In this document: positions 63,601-64,000 of the stretch, piece after piece
Numbering within the stretch: the stretch's first letter is position 1
How the letters are laid out: each line of letters begins with the position of its first letter
NCBI RefSeq assembly: GCF_000189635.1
Contig: NW_002476161.1
Location: 1-64,000 of the forward strand
From: Tetrahymena thermophila SB210
Taxonomy: Eukaryota; Ciliophora; Oligohymenophorea; Hymenostomatida; Tetrahymenidae
DNA: 64,000 nt
Reading direction: 5' to 3'
Made by a program: the position numbers and the translations under genes
The notes under the pieces: generated by a model
What the model saw: the letters and a program-made list of their open reading frames with translations, nothing else
The model's database searches: none
Told to the model about the DNA's origin: nothing

Positions 63601-64000
63601 TCACTTCATCAGGAATTTAACTAATCTAAGATTATTAAATTTAAGAATTAAAACCTTCAACCTATTTATAAATAATCAAGAAAGAAGCTTTATATCTGTT
63701 ATTAAATATTAATGAATTTTACCTTATTAGAGATATCTTCAATTAACTGAGGAATGAATTATTTATCTGATTCACTTTACAATTAAGAAGGATTCAACTC
63801 TTAGAAATTACCACTAAGAGCTGATGAAGATTATTGTTAGGAGTCTATGATACATTATTACCTTTCGTATTGGTGTTGATGTTACTGTTATTATTACTGA
63901 GGTTGTTAATGTTATTATTGTGGATTGTAAGCAGTTTAAACCATTCTATTGTTTTAGTTAATTAAGTTGTTAGCTGGTCCTGCAACTTGAGTACTCTATG
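57645..64000 (-). CDS. Giant Q-rich coiled-coil protein, 3' part (start beyond window)
   Basis: C-terminal part of a very large protein; the 5' end lies past position 64000. Exons in phase: >64000-63723, 63661-63590, 63531-58807 (1575 codons in one exon) and 58751-57645 (TGA), at least 2060 residues. The visible N-terminal two thirds are Gln-rich, with poly-Gln written mostly as TAA/TAG. About six imperfect repeats of ~70 residues, sharing PQFISQSQVQQQ, QGQ.FHSQ and QRP.QG, lie at about 60240-61500. Then come a Lys-rich stretch (KKKKKNKKKN), a Ser/Ala/Pro linker (SVSGAAAPASVSSNMS), and long coiled coils (about 59080-58250; NNEIDALKLKIDENLKQIAA, WKIKYKNLKKEINGLRLQFD). The end has more Gln-rich sequence and a short helix before PQKRK. 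Function unknown; a structural scaffold is a guess. The long exon was not checked codon by codon. Confidence 0.8.
60240..61500 (-). repeat. Tandem ~70-residue coding repeats within the Q-rich gene
   Basis: About six copies, spaced roughly 203-231 nt apart, anchored by the plus-strand motif near 60341, 60548, 60751, 60971, 61199 and 61430. Each encodes, on the minus strand, a conserved core (FISQSQVQQQ, then QGQ(M/V/I)FHSQ.QRP.QG) joined by variable Gln-rich spacers. The copies differ at many positions, so the array is not a recent duplication. Confidence 0.8.

Noticed and set aside
1..64000. tRNA, rRNA or telomerase RNA genes
   Set aside because: I scanned by eye for B-box-like GGTTCGA words on both strands and for a CAACCCCAA template outside the telomere and found no convincing candidate; a covariance search would be decisive.
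1..64000. Transposon, integrated element or CRISPR array
   Set aside because: No transposase or integrase motif, no long inverted repeats and no regularly spaced identical repeats; the only regular array is the telomere.

Overview
This window is the left end of a macronuclear chromosome from a Tetrahymena-like ciliate. It opens with 47 exact copies of the C4A2 telomere repeat. The sequence is very AT-rich, introns are short and AT-rich (mostly 50-150 nt, almost all GTA...AG), and every gene only reads through if TAA and TAG encode glutamine, leaving TGA as the sole stop. With that code I rebuilt eleven well-supported gene models by hand. In ten of them exon phases agree at every junction; in the first, one base is missing.

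Layout. 1-282 telomere. 1775-7733 (+) P4-type ATPase (phospholipid flippase) with an apparent 1-nt deletion. 9020-14675 (-) large multi-pass membrane protein with a PAS domain, like the ciliate TmcB-like family. 14686-15483 (+) a doubtful hydrophobic open frame. 18407-18910 (+) small intronless orphan gene in an AT-rich desert. 21950-27067 (-) cyclic-nucleotide-binding-domain protein with a long Q/N-rich tail. 28458-35192 (-) and 36013-41482 (+) two very large Q/N-rich proteins that diverge from one 820-bp intergenic region; the second has a central coiled coil. 42615-43326 (-) longin-type SNARE. 44397-45107 (-) Q/N-rich protein with an MGNCC acylation-type N-terminus. 45780-46561 (+) alkyladenine DNA glycosylase with an N-terminal PCNA-binding (PIP) box. 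47412-50025 (-) calpain-family protease. 52960-56621 (+) gamma-adaptin of the AP-1 clathrin adaptor. 57645->64000 (-) C-terminal part of a giant Q-rich, coiled-coil protein with about six imperfect ~70-residue repeats; its start lies beyond the right edge.

Several genes serve membranes and traffic: the flippase, the SNARE, AP-1 gamma-adaptin, and possibly the MGNCC protein. There is no sign of an operon or functional cluster; gene orientation is mixed. What stands out is how many proteins are glutamine/asparagine-rich (four large, one small) and how often ordinary families carry extra parts (PIP box on the glycosylase, >1000-residue tail on the CNBD protein). I saw no transposon, CRISPR array, rRNA or tRNA gene. 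All models are by-eye translations; family names come from motifs and were not searched.
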